Assembly: GCA_910586225.1 (NCBI GenBank) | Contig: CAJUIL010000001.1 | Span: forward strand, 62,001-126,000 | DNA: 64,000 nt | DNA from: an uncultured Eubacterium sp. | Lineage (GTDB): Bacteria; Bacillota; Clostridia; Lachnospirales; Lachnospiraceae | Reading direction: 5' to 3' | Part shown: positions 52,827 through 61,432 of the stretch, piece after piece | Numbering within the stretch: position 1 is the first letter of the stretch | Layout of the letters: each line of letters starts with the position of its first letter | The notes under the pieces: generated by a model | What the model saw: the letters and a program-made list of their open reading frames with translations, nothing else | What the model was told of the DNA's origin: nothing | The model's database searches: none | Made by a program: the position numbers and the translations under genes

Positions 52827-53273
52827 TTATATTAACTCCATCTGTACATGGATAGCTGGAAATTCAATTACATTGAATTTTATTAAAAACATCATCGTAT
52901 TTTCAACAAATTCTTCACTATCAATATTTTCAGCTGGAAATGCCCAAAGTCTCCCATATTCTTCACTATATATGTGCCAATGGCTTCCCGTAATTTTTTT
53001 ACCATCAGGATTAGAGTGAACATTTGACGGATTAATATGTAATTCTAATAACAATACACCGTTTTTTACAACACGAGCACCTATGTTATACTTTAAGCGA
53101 TTAATTTTACCTCTAAAAATATTAACTGCAAAAATATCTTGTTTGCCATCTCCCGCAACCTGAAACTCTACACTTTCTCCTTTTTCTGGAAAGCTAATTT
53201 CTGATATTAATGTACGTTTTAACATTCTTAATAATCTATCAGCTTCAGCTTGGGTAATTTTAGTGAAAGCCAT
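52827..53273 (-). CDS. DUF6978 family protein
   Basis: 148 residues, soluble. Features are MAFTKITQAEADRLLRMLKR at the start and GVLLLELHINPSNVHSNPDG, then GSHWHIYSEEYGRLWAFPAE, a His-rich segment that could be a nuclease or metal site. The name is from memory of a family that pairs with DUF1828. The ribosome site GGGAGGTGA is strong. AT-rich like its partner, suggesting that the pair was acquired together. Confidence 0.75.
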   Translation of the reverse strand: MAFTKITQAEADRLLRMLKRTLISEISFPEKGESVEFQVAGDGKQDIFAVNIFRGKINRLKYNIGARVVKNGVLLLELHINPSNVHSNPDGKKITGSHWHIYSEEYGRLWAFPAENIDSEEFVENTMMFLIKFNVIEFPAIHVQMELI

Positions 53274-53300
53274 TTTATCACCTCCCAGCAAGTCCTTTAA

Positions 53301-53328
53301 ATTATACTATATTGGAAAAAGCTGTCAA
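53301..53328 (-). promoter_or_regulatory. Sigma-A promoter of the DUF6978/DUF1828 pair
   Basis: TTGACA (53323-53328), 16-base spacer, TATAAT (53301-53306) on the minus strand. The -35 lies inside the nagB terminator stem. Confidence 0.75.
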
Positions 53329-53358
53329 GGGCGCGAAGTTTACCCTCAACAGCTTTTT
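53316..53358 (-). terminator. Terminator of nagB
   Basis: AAAAAGCTGT (53316-53325) and ACAGCTTTTT (53349-53358) with additional inner pairing. Confidence 0.85.
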
Positions 53359-53389
53359 CTGTTTTTATTACTCTAAAAGCGATTCCCGT

Positions 53390-54115
53390 TTAAAGCAGCT
53401 GCGCCGCCTCTTCATCCGCTACTACAAATACATTCTGATGCAGCTGTAAGATCGACGCTGGAAGCTGCGGCGTAACCGGGCCCTGCAGCGCGTCCTTTAA
53501 CGCCTGTGCCTTTGCTTTCCCGCTTACAATAAGCAGTATTTTGCGTGCGTGCATAATATTGCCTATGCCCATCGTATATGCAAACTTCGGTACCTCGTCC
53601 TCGCTGGCAAAAAAGCGCTTGTTTGCCTCGATCGTGCTCTTGGTAAGCTCTACACAGTGCGTCCCATACGCAAAGCTGTCTCCCGGCTCATTAAAGCCGA
53701 TATGCCCGTTGTTGCCAAGCCCCAACAGCTGTAAGTCCACGCCGCCTGTTTTTTCAACAATGCTGTCGTAACGAGCACACTCCTTCTCGCTGTCCTCCTC
53801 CAGCCCGTCTGGTACAAACGTACGTGCTTTATCGATATTCACATGATCAAATAAATGGCTGTCCATAAATTTACGGTAGCTTTGCTCATGATCCGGGCCG
53901 AGTCCTTTGTATTCGTCCAGATTGACCGACGTGATCTGTGAAAAATCCAGATCTCCGCTGCGGTACTGCTCTACCAGTCTTTCATACAACCCTACCGGGG
54001 ATGACCCGGTCGCAAGCCCAAGTACACAATCCGGCTTTAAAATGATCTGTGCGGAAACAATCGCTGCAGCCTTGCGGCTCATGTCCTGATAGTCTTTTGC
54101 TTTGTAAAAATTCAT
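53390..54115 (-). CDS. nagB: Glucosamine-6-phosphate deaminase
   Basis: Converts GlcN-6-P to fructose-6-P and ammonia, the last step of sialic acid breakdown. 241 residues with LGLATGSSPVGLYERL, SVNLDEYKGLGPDHEQSYR and LGLGNNGHIGFNEPG (active-site region). It is the only gene of the locus on the minus strand, divergent from nanE, and its promoter shares a 12-base element with the nanE promoter. Confidence 0.96.
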   Translation of the reverse strand: MNFYKAKDYQDMSRKAAAIVSAQIILKPDCVLGLATGSSPVGLYERLVEQYRSGDLDFSQITSVNLDEYKGLGPDHEQSYRKFMDSHLFDHVNIDKARTFVPDGLEEDSEKECARYDSIVEKTGGVDLQLLGLGNNGHIGFNEPGDSFAYGTHCVELTKSTIEANKRFFASEDEVPKFAYTMGIGNIMHARKILLIVSGKAKAQALKDALQGPVTPQLPASILQLHQNVFVVADEEAAQLL

Positions 54116-54188
54116 ACTTTTTCTCCTTTTTCTATAAAATATGCTGTGAAATCACAAAATCCAAGTAATTTTTCCCTGGTTACCTATT

Positions 54189-54216
54189 AGTATACAGATT
54201 TCCGAAGGAATTTCAA
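54189..54216 (-). promoter_or_regulatory. nagB promoter
   Basis: TTGAAA (54211-54216), 16-base spacer, TATACT (54189-54194) on the minus strand; the -35 and spacer begin TTGAAATTCCTT. Confidence 0.7.
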
Positions 54217-54340
54217 TAAAAATCTCCGAAAGAACATCCAAAACCTTTGTGCAAAACTGCTAAAAAGTGCGTCCAAAATTCATCCATGTCGAAAAGTGTT
54301 GAAAAATCCCTACAAGTACTTTCAGAACCTTCCAAATCGC

Positions 54341-54368
54341 TTGAAATTCCTTTCACAACCGTTATACT
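54341..54368 (+). promoter_or_regulatory. nan operon promoter with dyad at the -35
   Basis: TTGAAA (54341-54346), 16-base spacer, TATACT (54363-54368). The dyad TGAAA-TTCC-TTTCA overlaps the -35 and is a candidate site for the RpiR regulator. Confidence 0.7.
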
Positions 54369-54393
54369 GTAACCAAAACAAGGAGGTGATTGT

Positions 54394-55083
54394 ATGAATC
54401 AAAAGGTTATGCAGATGAAAGGAAAACTTATCGTATCCTGTCAGGCGCTGCCACACGAACCGCTCCATTCTTCTTTTATCATGGGCCGGATGGCACTGGC
54501 AGCTAAGGAAGGCGGGGCAAGCGGCATCCGCGCCAACACAAAGGAGGACATCCGTGAGATCCAGTCGCAGGTAAATCTTCCAGTGATCGGCATCGTAAAG
54601 CGTGATTATGCGGACAGCGGCGTCTATATCACACCGACGATGCAGGAGGTCGAGGAGCTGATGGAGGTACACCCAGAAATCATCGCACTAGACGCAACCG
54701 GGCGCGTCCGTCCGGGCGGTGTTACGCTTGCAGATTTTTTTCAAAGCGTAAAAGAAGTCTTTCCAGACCAGCTTTGGATGGCGGACTGCTCTACTGTTGA
54801 AGAAGCGCTGTACGCGGACAGTCTTGGATTCGACTTTATCGGAACGACGATGGTCGGCTATACGCCGCAAAGCGAAGGCTTAAAGATCGAAGCGGATGAT
54901 TTTGCCATCCTGCGCGAGATCATCGCAAAGGCAAAGCACCCAGTCATTGCCGAAGGAAATATCGATACGCCGCAAAAAGCAAGACGTGTCATTGAGCTTG
55001 GCTCTTTCTGTGTTGTCGTCGGATCTATTATCACAAGGCCGCAGCTGATCACTCGTTCCTTCGCACAGGCATTGGAACAATAA
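54394..55083 (+). CDS. nanE: N-acetylmannosamine-6-phosphate 2-epimerase
   Basis: Turns ManNAc-6-P into GlcNAc-6-P. 229-residue TIM barrel with LIVSCQALPHEPLHSSFIMG, IGIVKRDYADSGVYITPTMQE (metal and substrate loops) and EGNIDTPQKARRVIELG. First gene of the operon, behind AAGGAGGTGA. Complete. Confidence 0.95.
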   Translation: MNQKVMQMKGKLIVSCQALPHEPLHSSFIMGRMALAAKEGGASGIRANTKEDIREIQSQVNLPVIGIVKRDYADSGVYITPTMQEVEELMEVHPEIIALDATGRVRPGGVTLADFFQSVKEVFPDQLWMADCSTVEEALYADSLGFDFIGTTMVGYTPQSEGLKIEADDFAILREIIAKAKHPVIAEGNIDTPQKARRVIELGSFCVVVGSIITRPQLITRSFAQALEQ

Positions 55084-55107
55084 AACACAAAAAAAGGAGA
55101 AGAAAGT

Positions 55108-56028
55108 ATGAGAAATTTAGAAAAGTATATGGGCATTATTCCAGCATTTTACGCATGCTATGACAAAGATGACAACATCAGCCCAGATGGGGTACGGGCA
55201 CTGACAAACTATTTTGTAGAAAAAGGCGTAAAGGGGGTTTACGTCAACGGTTCTTCTGGTGAGTGCATTTATCAGAGCGTCGAAGATAAAAAGGTTATTT
55301 TGGAAAATGTTATGGACGCAGCAAAAGGCAAGCTGACGGTTATCGCTCACGTAGCCTGCAACAATACCGCAGACAGTATGGAGCTGGCACAACACGCACA
55401 GAGCCTCGGCGTAGACGCGATCGCGGCAATCCCTCCAATTTATTTTCATCTGCCGGAATACGCCATCGCCAGCTATTGGAACGATATCAGCTCTGCCGCG
55501 CCGGATACCGATTTTATCATCTACAATATCCCGCAGCTGGCAGGTGTGTCTCTGACCATGGGCCTGTTTGCAAAAATGCGCGAAAATCCAAGAGTCATTG
55601 GCGTTAAAAATTCTTCGATGCCGGTGCAAGATATCCAGATGTTCAAGCAGGCAGCAGGAGACTCTTATATTATCTTCAACGGGCCGGACGAGCAGTTTAT
55701 CAGCGGCAGAGTCATCGGCGCGCAAGGCGCTATTGGCGGCACTTATGGAGCAATGCCGGAGCTGTTCTTAAAAATGGATGAATATGTAAAGGCAGGAAAG
55801 CTGGAGGAAGCAAAACAGATCCAGTATGCCGTAAACGAAATTATCTACAAGATGTGCTCCGCTCATGGAAATATGTACGGCGTGATCAAAGCCATCTTAA
55901 AGATCAACGAAGGGCTGGAGCTTGGCGGCGTCAGAAAACCGCTGCCATCACTGACCGAGGAAGATAAAGCGATCGCAGACCAGGCGGCTGAAATGATCCG
56001 GAATGCGAAGGAAGCTTTTCTGAAATAA
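55108..56028 (+). CDS. nanA: N-acetylneuraminate lyase
   Basis: Splits Neu5Ac into ManNAc and pyruvate through a Schiff-base lysine. 306 residues of the DapA/NanA fold: GVYVNGSSGECIYQSVEDKK, IYNIPQLAGV (catalytic Tyr) and RVIGVKNSSM (catalytic Lys). AGGAG precedes the ATG. The 24-base gap to nanE indicates one transcript. Confidence 0.95.
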   Translation: MRNLEKYMGIIPAFYACYDKDDNISPDGVRALTNYFVEKGVKGVYVNGSSGECIYQSVEDKKVILENVMDAAKGKLTVIAHVACNNTADSMELAQHAQSLGVDAIAAIPPIYFHLPEYAIASYWNDISSAAPDTDFIIYNIPQLAGVSLTMGLFAKMRENPRVIGVKNSSMPVQDIQMFKQAAGDSYIIFNGPDEQFISGRVIGAQGAIGGTYGAMPELFLKMDEYVKAGKLEEAKQIQYAVNEIIYKMCSAHGNMYGVIKAILKINEGLELGGVRKPLPSLTEEDKAIADQAAEMIRNAKEAFLK

Positions 56029-56133
56029 AAGTGTTGGAAACGGCACACCGTTAGGTTTTGAAAAATGAGTTTACAATGGGCAGCTTCCCGGCGTGGCCGG
56101 GCGGCTTCCCGCAGTACTAAAGGAGGATAATGT

Positions 56134-57636
56134 ATGCAGGGTTTTACAACGATCGATCTGATCATTTTAATCGTATATTTAGCTGCCGTTTTGTTTGCCG
56201 GGCTTCATTTCGCAAAAAAGGAAATGAAGGGCAAAGAATATTTCAAGGGCGACGGCACTGTGCCTTGGTGGGTAACGTCTGTATCTATCTTTGCTACCTT
56301 GTTAAGCCCAATTTCTTTTTTGTCGCTTGCAGGCAATTCATATGCCGGAACATGGATCATGTGGTTCGCACAGCTGGGAATGCTGCTTGCCATCCCGTTT
56401 ACGATCCGCTTTTTCCTGCCGATCTACAGCAAGCTTGACATCGACACAGCCTACCACTATCTGGAGCTGCGCTTTAACAGCCGTGGGCTGCGGGTGCTTG
56501 GCGCTGTCATGTTTATTATTTACCAGATTGGAAGAATGTCCATTATCATGTATCTGCCTTGTATGGTACTTTCAAATCTGATGGGGATCAATGTCAACAT
56601 ACTGATCATCATCATGGGGATCATCGCGATTATCTATTCTTATACAGGCGGCCTGAAATCTGTACTTTGGACCGATTTTATCCAGGGTTCCGTCCTTTTG
56701 ATAGGTGTTACGATCGCGCTTTTTTTCTTAGTCGCACATACAGACGGCGGATTTGGCGCACTGTTTGACGCATTCCGCAGCGATGGCAAATTCCTGGCAC
56801 CAGACCAGCCGGTCTTTAGCCCGAACCTGTTAAAGGACAGTGTATTCCTTCTGATCGTCGGCGCAGGATTTAACACAATGGGCTCCTATGTATCCAGCCA
56901 GGATATCGTACAGCGTTTTACAACGACGACAGACACGAAAAAGCTCAATAAAATGATGCTCACAAACGGCGCGTTATCCATTTTCATTGCAACCGTATTT
57001 TATATGATCGGAACCGGATTATATGTGTTCTACCAGCAGAACGAGCTTCCGCCTGCCGCGGCACAGGATCAGATCTTTGCATCCTACATCGCCTTCGAGC
57101 TTCCGGTCGGCGTAACCGGACTGCTGCTGGCAGCCATTTATGCGGCGTCTCAGTCCACGCTCTCCACCGGACTAAACTCTGTAGCTGCAAGCTGGACACT
57201 GGACATCCAGGCACGTGTCAGCAAAAAAGAGCTAAGCCTGGAAAAACAGACAAAGATCGGACAGTATGTCTCTCTCATCGTCGGCATTTTTGCAATCGTT
57301 GTTTCGATCGTGCTGGCAAACGGCGGCATAAAATCCGCTTACGAATGGTTTAATGGATTTATGGGACTCGTACTTGGTATTCTGATCGGTACGTTTGTAC
57401 TCGGCGCGTTTACAAAAACAGCCAATGCTTTTGGCGCGGCAACCGCATTTGCAGCGGCTTCCGCAGTCATGGTCGGCATCAAATATTTTGCTCCGGCGGG
57501 ATCTGTTTCGATCTGGTCATACTCGATCATTTCCATCGCGGTATCCTTGATCGTCGGCATTCCAGCAAGCATTATTTCCCGGAATATCAAGGGCGACCAT
57601 TCAAAGCCTGCAGCAAACACAACCATTTTCAATTAA
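56134..57636 (+). CDS. Sodium:solute symporter, probable sialic acid transporter
   Basis: 500 residues, about 13 membrane helices of the SSS family (GLHFAKKEMKGKEYFKGDGT, TVPWWVTSVSIFATLLSPIS, YSYTGGLKSVLWTDFIQG, ASQSTLSTGLNSVA). Its place between nanA and nanQ supports uptake of Neu5Ac with Na+, as known for SiaT-type SSS proteins. Specificity is inferred from context. Confidence 0.9.
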   Translation: MQGFTTIDLIILIVYLAAVLFAGLHFAKKEMKGKEYFKGDGTVPWWVTSVSIFATLLSPISFLSLAGNSYAGTWIMWFAQLGMLLAIPFTIRFFLPIYSKLDIDTAYHYLELRFNSRGLRVLGAVMFIIYQIGRMSIIMYLPCMVLSNLMGINVNILIIIMGIIAIIYSYTGGLKSVLWTDFIQGSVLLIGVTIALFFLVAHTDGGFGALFDAFRSDGKFLAPDQPVFSPNLLKDSVFLLIVGAGFNTMGSYVSSQDIVQRFTTTTDTKKLNKMMLTNGALSIFIATVFYMIGTGLYVFYQQNELPPAAAQDQIFASYIAFELPVGVTGLLLAAIYAASQSTLSTGLNSVAASWTLDIQARVSKKELSLEKQTKIGQYVSLIVGIFAIVVSIVLANGGIKSAYEWFNGFMGLVLGILIGTFVLGAFTKTANAFGAATAFAAASAVMVGIKYFAPAGSVSIWSYSIISIAVSLIVGIPASIISRNIKGDHSKPAANTTIFN

Positions 57637-57658
57637 GTACAACGGAAGGAGGTTTCTT

Positions 57659-58108
57659 ATGATCTTTGGAAATATACACTGTCTGGACGAATATCCGTTT
57701 TTAGAAAAAGCGGTACAGGAATGCTTTGCCTATGCGCAGCAGCAGGATCTTTCGGCATTTACAGCCGGATGTCATGAAATTGACGGCAAGCGTCTGTTTG
57801 TCAATATCGTAGAATATACGACGACTGCGGCGGAAAACCGTTTCTGGGAAGCGCACCGCCAATATCTGGACCTGCATCTGATGCTGTGCGGGAGCGAGCA
57901 GATCGACCTGAATTTTATCGCAAACCTTCAGCAAAAAGATTATGAAGAAAAGGACGATTTCCTGCCTTTGGAAGGTGATAAAAACAGCTCCGTCATACTG
58001 CGGGACGGCGATTTCCTGATCTGCTTCCCAAATGACGGGCACCGGACCGCCGTAGCGGCTGATCAACCGGAAAAAATCAAAAAAGCCATTTTTAAAATTC
58101 AGATCTAG
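57659..58108 (+). CDS. nanQ: NanQ/YhcH family sialic acid anomerase-like protein
   Basis: 149 residues of the YhcH/YjgK/YiaL cupin family: EAHRQYLDLHLMLCGSEQID (metal ligands), LPLEGDKNSSVIL and ICFPNDGHRTAVA. In E. coli NanQ interconverts sialic acid anomers to speed catabolism. Directly behind the transporter with GGAGG. Confidence 0.87.
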   Translation: MIFGNIHCLDEYPFLEKAVQECFAYAQQQDLSAFTAGCHEIDGKRLFVNIVEYTTTAAENRFWEAHRQYLDLHLMLCGSEQIDLNFIANLQQKDYEEKDDFLPLEGDKNSSVILRDGDFLICFPNDGHRTAVAADQPEKIKKAIFKIQI

Positions 58109-58150
58109 CAAATATTGATCACTAAAATAATAGAAATATGGGTATCCTAA

Positions 58151-59035
58151 ATGAAAAAATATGTAAGCATTGATATTGGAGGTACCGCCATCAAATATGG
58201 CCTGATCGGAGATTCTGCAGAAATCCTCCACCGCGGCGAAATACCAACAGAAGCGCATAAAGGCGGGCCATCCATACTGGAAAAAGCTGTTCATATTGCA
58301 CGCCAGTTTCACAAGGAACATACGATCGCAGGCATCTGCATTTCGACGGCAGGTGTCGTTGATACGAAGGGAGGCCGCATTATCCATGCGGCCCCCCTGA
58401 TCCCAAACTACACCGGAATCTGCTTTAAAAAAGAGATGGAAACGCTGTTTGAGGTACCGTGCGAAGTGGAAAACGACGTAAACTGCGCCGGGCTTGCCGA
58501 ATACCTCTCCGGCTCTGGAGCAGACTGCGACCCGATGCTGATGTTAACGATCGGCACTGGTATCGGCGGGTGTATGGTAACCGGCGGCCAGGTATTCCAC
58601 GGCGCAAACTACAGCGCCTTAGAAGTCGGCTATCTTCCTGTCAAGGACAGCGATTTTCAAACGCTTGGCTCCGCCCGCAGCCTTTGCCAAAAAGTCGCTG
58701 CGCGCAAGCAGGAACCGGAAAAAGACTGGAATGGTTTTCGGATCTTCCATGAAGCAAATCTGGGCGACGACTGCTGCATCCAAGCGATCGACGAAATGGC
58801 AGATATACTCGGATTTGGCATCGCCAACCTGTGCTATGTCCTGAATCCCGAAGTTGTTGTGCTTGGCGGAGGCATTATGGCGCAGGAGGACTATCTGCAC
58901 GACAGAATACAGCGCGCGGCGGTTTCCTATATGATCGAAGGTATGGCTTCCCGTATCCAGATCGCCTTTGCAAAACACAAAAACGACGCCGGAATGCTGG
59001 GTGCTTTTTATCATTTTAAAAACTGTCATCACTAA
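58151..59035 (+). CDS. nanK: ROK family N-acetylmannosamine kinase, non-canonical (no zinc motif)
   Basis: 294 residues. ATP motif SIDIGGTAIKYGLI, catalytic ENDVNCAGLAEY, and TIGTGIGGCMV. The usual ROK zinc ligands are missing: EIGH reads EVGY, and the CxCGxxGC loop is absent. Similar zinc-free kinases exist (Staphylococcus aureus NanK). Its position between nanE/nanA genes and rpiR identifies the substrate as ManNAc by inference. Confidence 0.87.
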   Translation: MKKYVSIDIGGTAIKYGLIGDSAEILHRGEIPTEAHKGGPSILEKAVHIARQFHKEHTIAGICISTAGVVDTKGGRIIHAAPLIPNYTGICFKKEMETLFEVPCEVENDVNCAGLAEYLSGSGADCDPMLMLTIGTGIGGCMVTGGQVFHGANYSALEVGYLPVKDSDFQTLGSARSLCQKVAARKQEPEKDWNGFRIFHEANLGDDCCIQAIDEMADILGFGIANLCYVLNPEVVVLGGGIMAQEDYLHDRIQRAAVSYMIEGMASRIQIAFAKHKNDAGMLGAFYHFKNCHH

Positions 59036-59047
59036 ACGGAAAAAAAT

Positions 59048-59896
59048 ATGGAATATTATATCAAATCAGTCGTGCCGGTCATTGAACGAAATTACGGAAA
59101 ATTTACGGCCGTAGAAAAAAACATTGCGGATTTTTTTATTAAAAATGAAGAAATGGTAGATTTTTCTTCCAGAGCGATCGCTGACCGGCTTTACGTCTCG
59201 GAAGCTTCCCTGTCCCGGTTCGCACAAAAATGCGGCTACCGGGGTTACCGGGAATTTATGTATCAGTATGAAATGACTTTTGTGGCCGAAAAGGATTCCG
59301 TAACCGGAAACACGCGAATGATCTTGAACACTTACCAGGAGCTTTTGAACAAAACCTACCAGCTTGTTGACGAGGAGCAGATTTCTCGTATTGCGCAATT
59401 TTTAAGCTCAGCGGACCGTGTTCTCGTCTGCGGACGCGGAAGCTCCGGACACGCCGCGGCGGAGATGGAAATGCGATTTATGCGCATCGGCGTTAACATC
59501 GATTCTGTCCAGGATCATGACCTGATCCGAATGCGGGCGGTCTTTCAGGGAAGGCAAAGCCTTGTATTCGGCATTACGATCAGCGGTGAAACGGAAGAAG
59601 TACTGTATCTCCTGCGAGAATCTCACAAACGTGGTGCGAAAACAGTGTTGATAACCGCCGGATATGACGATAAATTTTATGAATACTGTACCGAGGTTGT
59701 GCAGATCCCATCGCTCCGCTTTCTGAACCAAGGCCACGTAATCTCTCCCCAATTCCCGATCCTGCTGATCTTGGATATTTTATATTCCTGCTATGGGGAT
59801 CTGGACAAGCGGACAAAGGACAGCCTGCACCATAATACGCTGCAGGCATTGGCAGATGGCTGGGCAAAAACAGGTAAAAAGGAGGATTCTTTATGA
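59048..59896 (+). CDS. MurR/RpiR family transcriptional regulator (NanR-like)
   Basis: 282 residues. N-terminal HTH of the RpiR type (FTAVEKNIADFFIKNEEMVD, YVSEASLSRFAQKCGYRGYR) and a C-terminal SIS sugar-phosphate isomerase-like domain (RVLVCGRGSSGHAAAEMEMR, LVFGITISGETEEVLYLLRE). Probably senses ManNAc-6-P or a related sugar phosphate and controls both divergent promoters at 54.2-54.4 kb. Overlaps the nagA start by four bases. Confidence 0.92.
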   Translation: MEYYIKSVVPVIERNYGKFTAVEKNIADFFIKNEEMVDFSSRAIADRLYVSEASLSRFAQKCGYRGYREFMYQYEMTFVAEKDSVTGNTRMILNTYQELLNKTYQLVDEEQISRIAQFLSSADRVLVCGRGSSGHAAAEMEMRFMRIGVNIDSVQDHDLIRMRAVFQGRQSLVFGITISGETEEVLYLLRESHKRGAKTVLITAGYDDKFYEYCTEVVQIPSLRFLNQGHVISPQFPILLILDILYSCYGDLDKRTKDSLHHNTLQALADGWAKTGKKEDSL

Positions 59897-61053
59897 TCAT
59901 TAAAAACGGAAACGTCTATACTAAAGACCAGCATTTCCAAAAAAGCGAGCTCCATATCCAGGACGGTATTTTCTGCGAAAATACAAACGATGCAAGCGAG
60001 ATTGTCGACGCGCATGATTGCTACGTGATCCCAGGACTGATCGACCTGCACTTTCACGGATGTATGGGCTACGATTTTTGCGACAACAGTGCGGAGGCTT
60101 TAGCCGGCATCGCCCGCCAGGAGCTTTACTCTGGCGTCACTGGCATCTGCCCTGCTACTATGACACTGCCTTATGAAGAGCTCTGCAGCATTTTAAAAAC
60201 TGCCGCTTCCTATCAAAAGGATTGTGAAGCAGATCCGCAGCATACGCCGGGCGCCGATCTGATCGGCATTAATATGGAAGGTCCTTTTATCAGCACGGAG
60301 AAAAAGGGCGCGCAGGATCCACAGCATATCCTCCCTTGTGATGTAAAAACCGCACGTGATTTTCTGGAAATATCCGGCGGTCTTGTAAAATTTATCGGTA
60401 TCGCACCGGAAAAAAATCCTAACTTTGCAGAGTTTATCGCACAGCTAAAGGATGATGTACACATTTCCCTGGCGCATACAAATGCCGATTACGATACGGC
60501 AATGGCTGCTTTTGGCGCAGGCGCTGACCATGCCGTACATTTGTATAACGCGATGCCTGCTTTCACCCACCGGGCGCCAGGTGTGATCGGAGCCGTATCC
60601 GACAGCCCGCACGTCTTTGCTGAGCTGATCTGCGACGGGATCCATATCCACCCGTCCATGGTGCGCTCCACGTTCCGGATGCTCGGCAAGGACCGCATTA
60701 TTTTTATCAGCGACAGTATGCGCGCCGCGGGAATGCCAGACGGAAACTACACGCTGGGCGGCCTGGACGTCGTTTTAAAGGACCGCAAGGTAACGCTTGT
60801 TTCCGACGGCGCCATCGCAGGCTCTGCTTCCACCTTATTAGAATGTATGCGCACCGCAGTTACACAGATGGATATTCCGCTTGAGACAGCTGTCGCCTGC
60901 GCCAGCGTCAATCCTGCAAAGCGTTTAGGTGTTTATCATGAACGCGGCTCGATCGAATACGGAAAAAAGGCCGACGCTGTACTGTTAGATCAGAACTTAC
61001 AGCTTCGGATGGTAATCAAGGACGGGGTATGCGTGCATTGTTTCAGCAAATAG
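59893..61053 (+). CDS. nagA: N-acetylglucosamine-6-phosphate deacetylase
   Basis: 386-residue amidohydrolase that makes GlcN-6-P. Metal and catalytic motifs: DLHFHGCMGYDF, NMEGPFIS, SLAHTNADYD, HLYNAMPAFTHR and FISDSMRAAGMPDG (catalytic Asp). Last gene of the operon, overlapping rpiR by ATGA. Its product feeds the divergent nagB. Confidence 0.95.
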   Translation: MIIKNGNVYTKDQHFQKSELHIQDGIFCENTNDASEIVDAHDCYVIPGLIDLHFHGCMGYDFCDNSAEALAGIARQELYSGVTGICPATMTLPYEELCSILKTAASYQKDCEADPQHTPGADLIGINMEGPFISTEKKGAQDPQHILPCDVKTARDFLEISGGLVKFIGIAPEKNPNFAEFIAQLKDDVHISLAHTNADYDTAMAAFGAGADHAVHLYNAMPAFTHRAPGVIGAVSDSPHVFAELICDGIHIHPSMVRSTFRMLGKDRIIFISDSMRAAGMPDGNYTLGGLDVVLKDRKVTLVSDGAIAGSASTLLECMRTAVTQMDIPLETAVACASVNPAKRLGVYHERGSIEYGKKADAVLLDQNLQLRMVIKDGVCVHCFSK

Positions 61054-61075
61054 TACCGCCCTTTGCCTGTAGCTG

Positions 61076-61128
61076 AAAAAACGCTGTCTGGACAGCGCCG
61101 GAAATCCGGCCTGCCAGACAGCGTTTTT
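61076..61128. terminator. Bidirectional terminator after nagA
   Basis: AAAAACGCTGTCTGG (61076-61090) pairs with CCAGACAGCGTTTTT (61114-61128). Confidence 0.92.
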
Positions 61129-61138
61129 CATATTCTTT

Positions 61139-61432
61139 TTAAGTCGCTTGTAATTGCCTCACAACCATATGCACCGTATCCCCAGGCATTTTCCCGATCT
61201 TCTTACGGATATCCTTGCGGATTCCAATGATGTAGCAGATCGATCCATCCGGGTTTTTTACGCCCATATTGACGACACTTCCGTCATACGGCTCGCCGTC
61301 AAATGTTACGTGTACCTTCGCGCGCCCTGCATGAAATTCTTCCCGTACGTCATACGGAAACGCTACATAAGCGCCCCCTTTTCTTTCTGCCTCGCATATG
61401 ACCGCGTCATATTCATAAACTTTGTCATTCAT
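61139..61432 (-). CDS. DUF1905 protein
   Basis: 97 residues, almost wholly the DUF1905 beta-barrel: AVICEAERKGGAYVAFPYDV, KVHVTFDGEPYDGSVVNMG and YIIGIRKDIRKKIGKMPGDT. ATG at 61432 follows AGGAGG and overlaps the end of the upstream ATPase gene by eight bases. The function of this domain is unknown; the overlap may be accidental. Confidence 0.85.
   Translation of the reverse strand: MNDKVYEYDAVICEAERKGGAYVAFPYDVREEFHAGRAKVHVTFDGEPYDGSVVNMGVKNPDGSICYIIGIRKDIRKKIGKMPGDTVHMVVRQLQAT

Noticed and set aside
54322..54672. Open frame opposite nanE
   Set aside because: Shadow of the real nanE gene; crosses the nan promoter.
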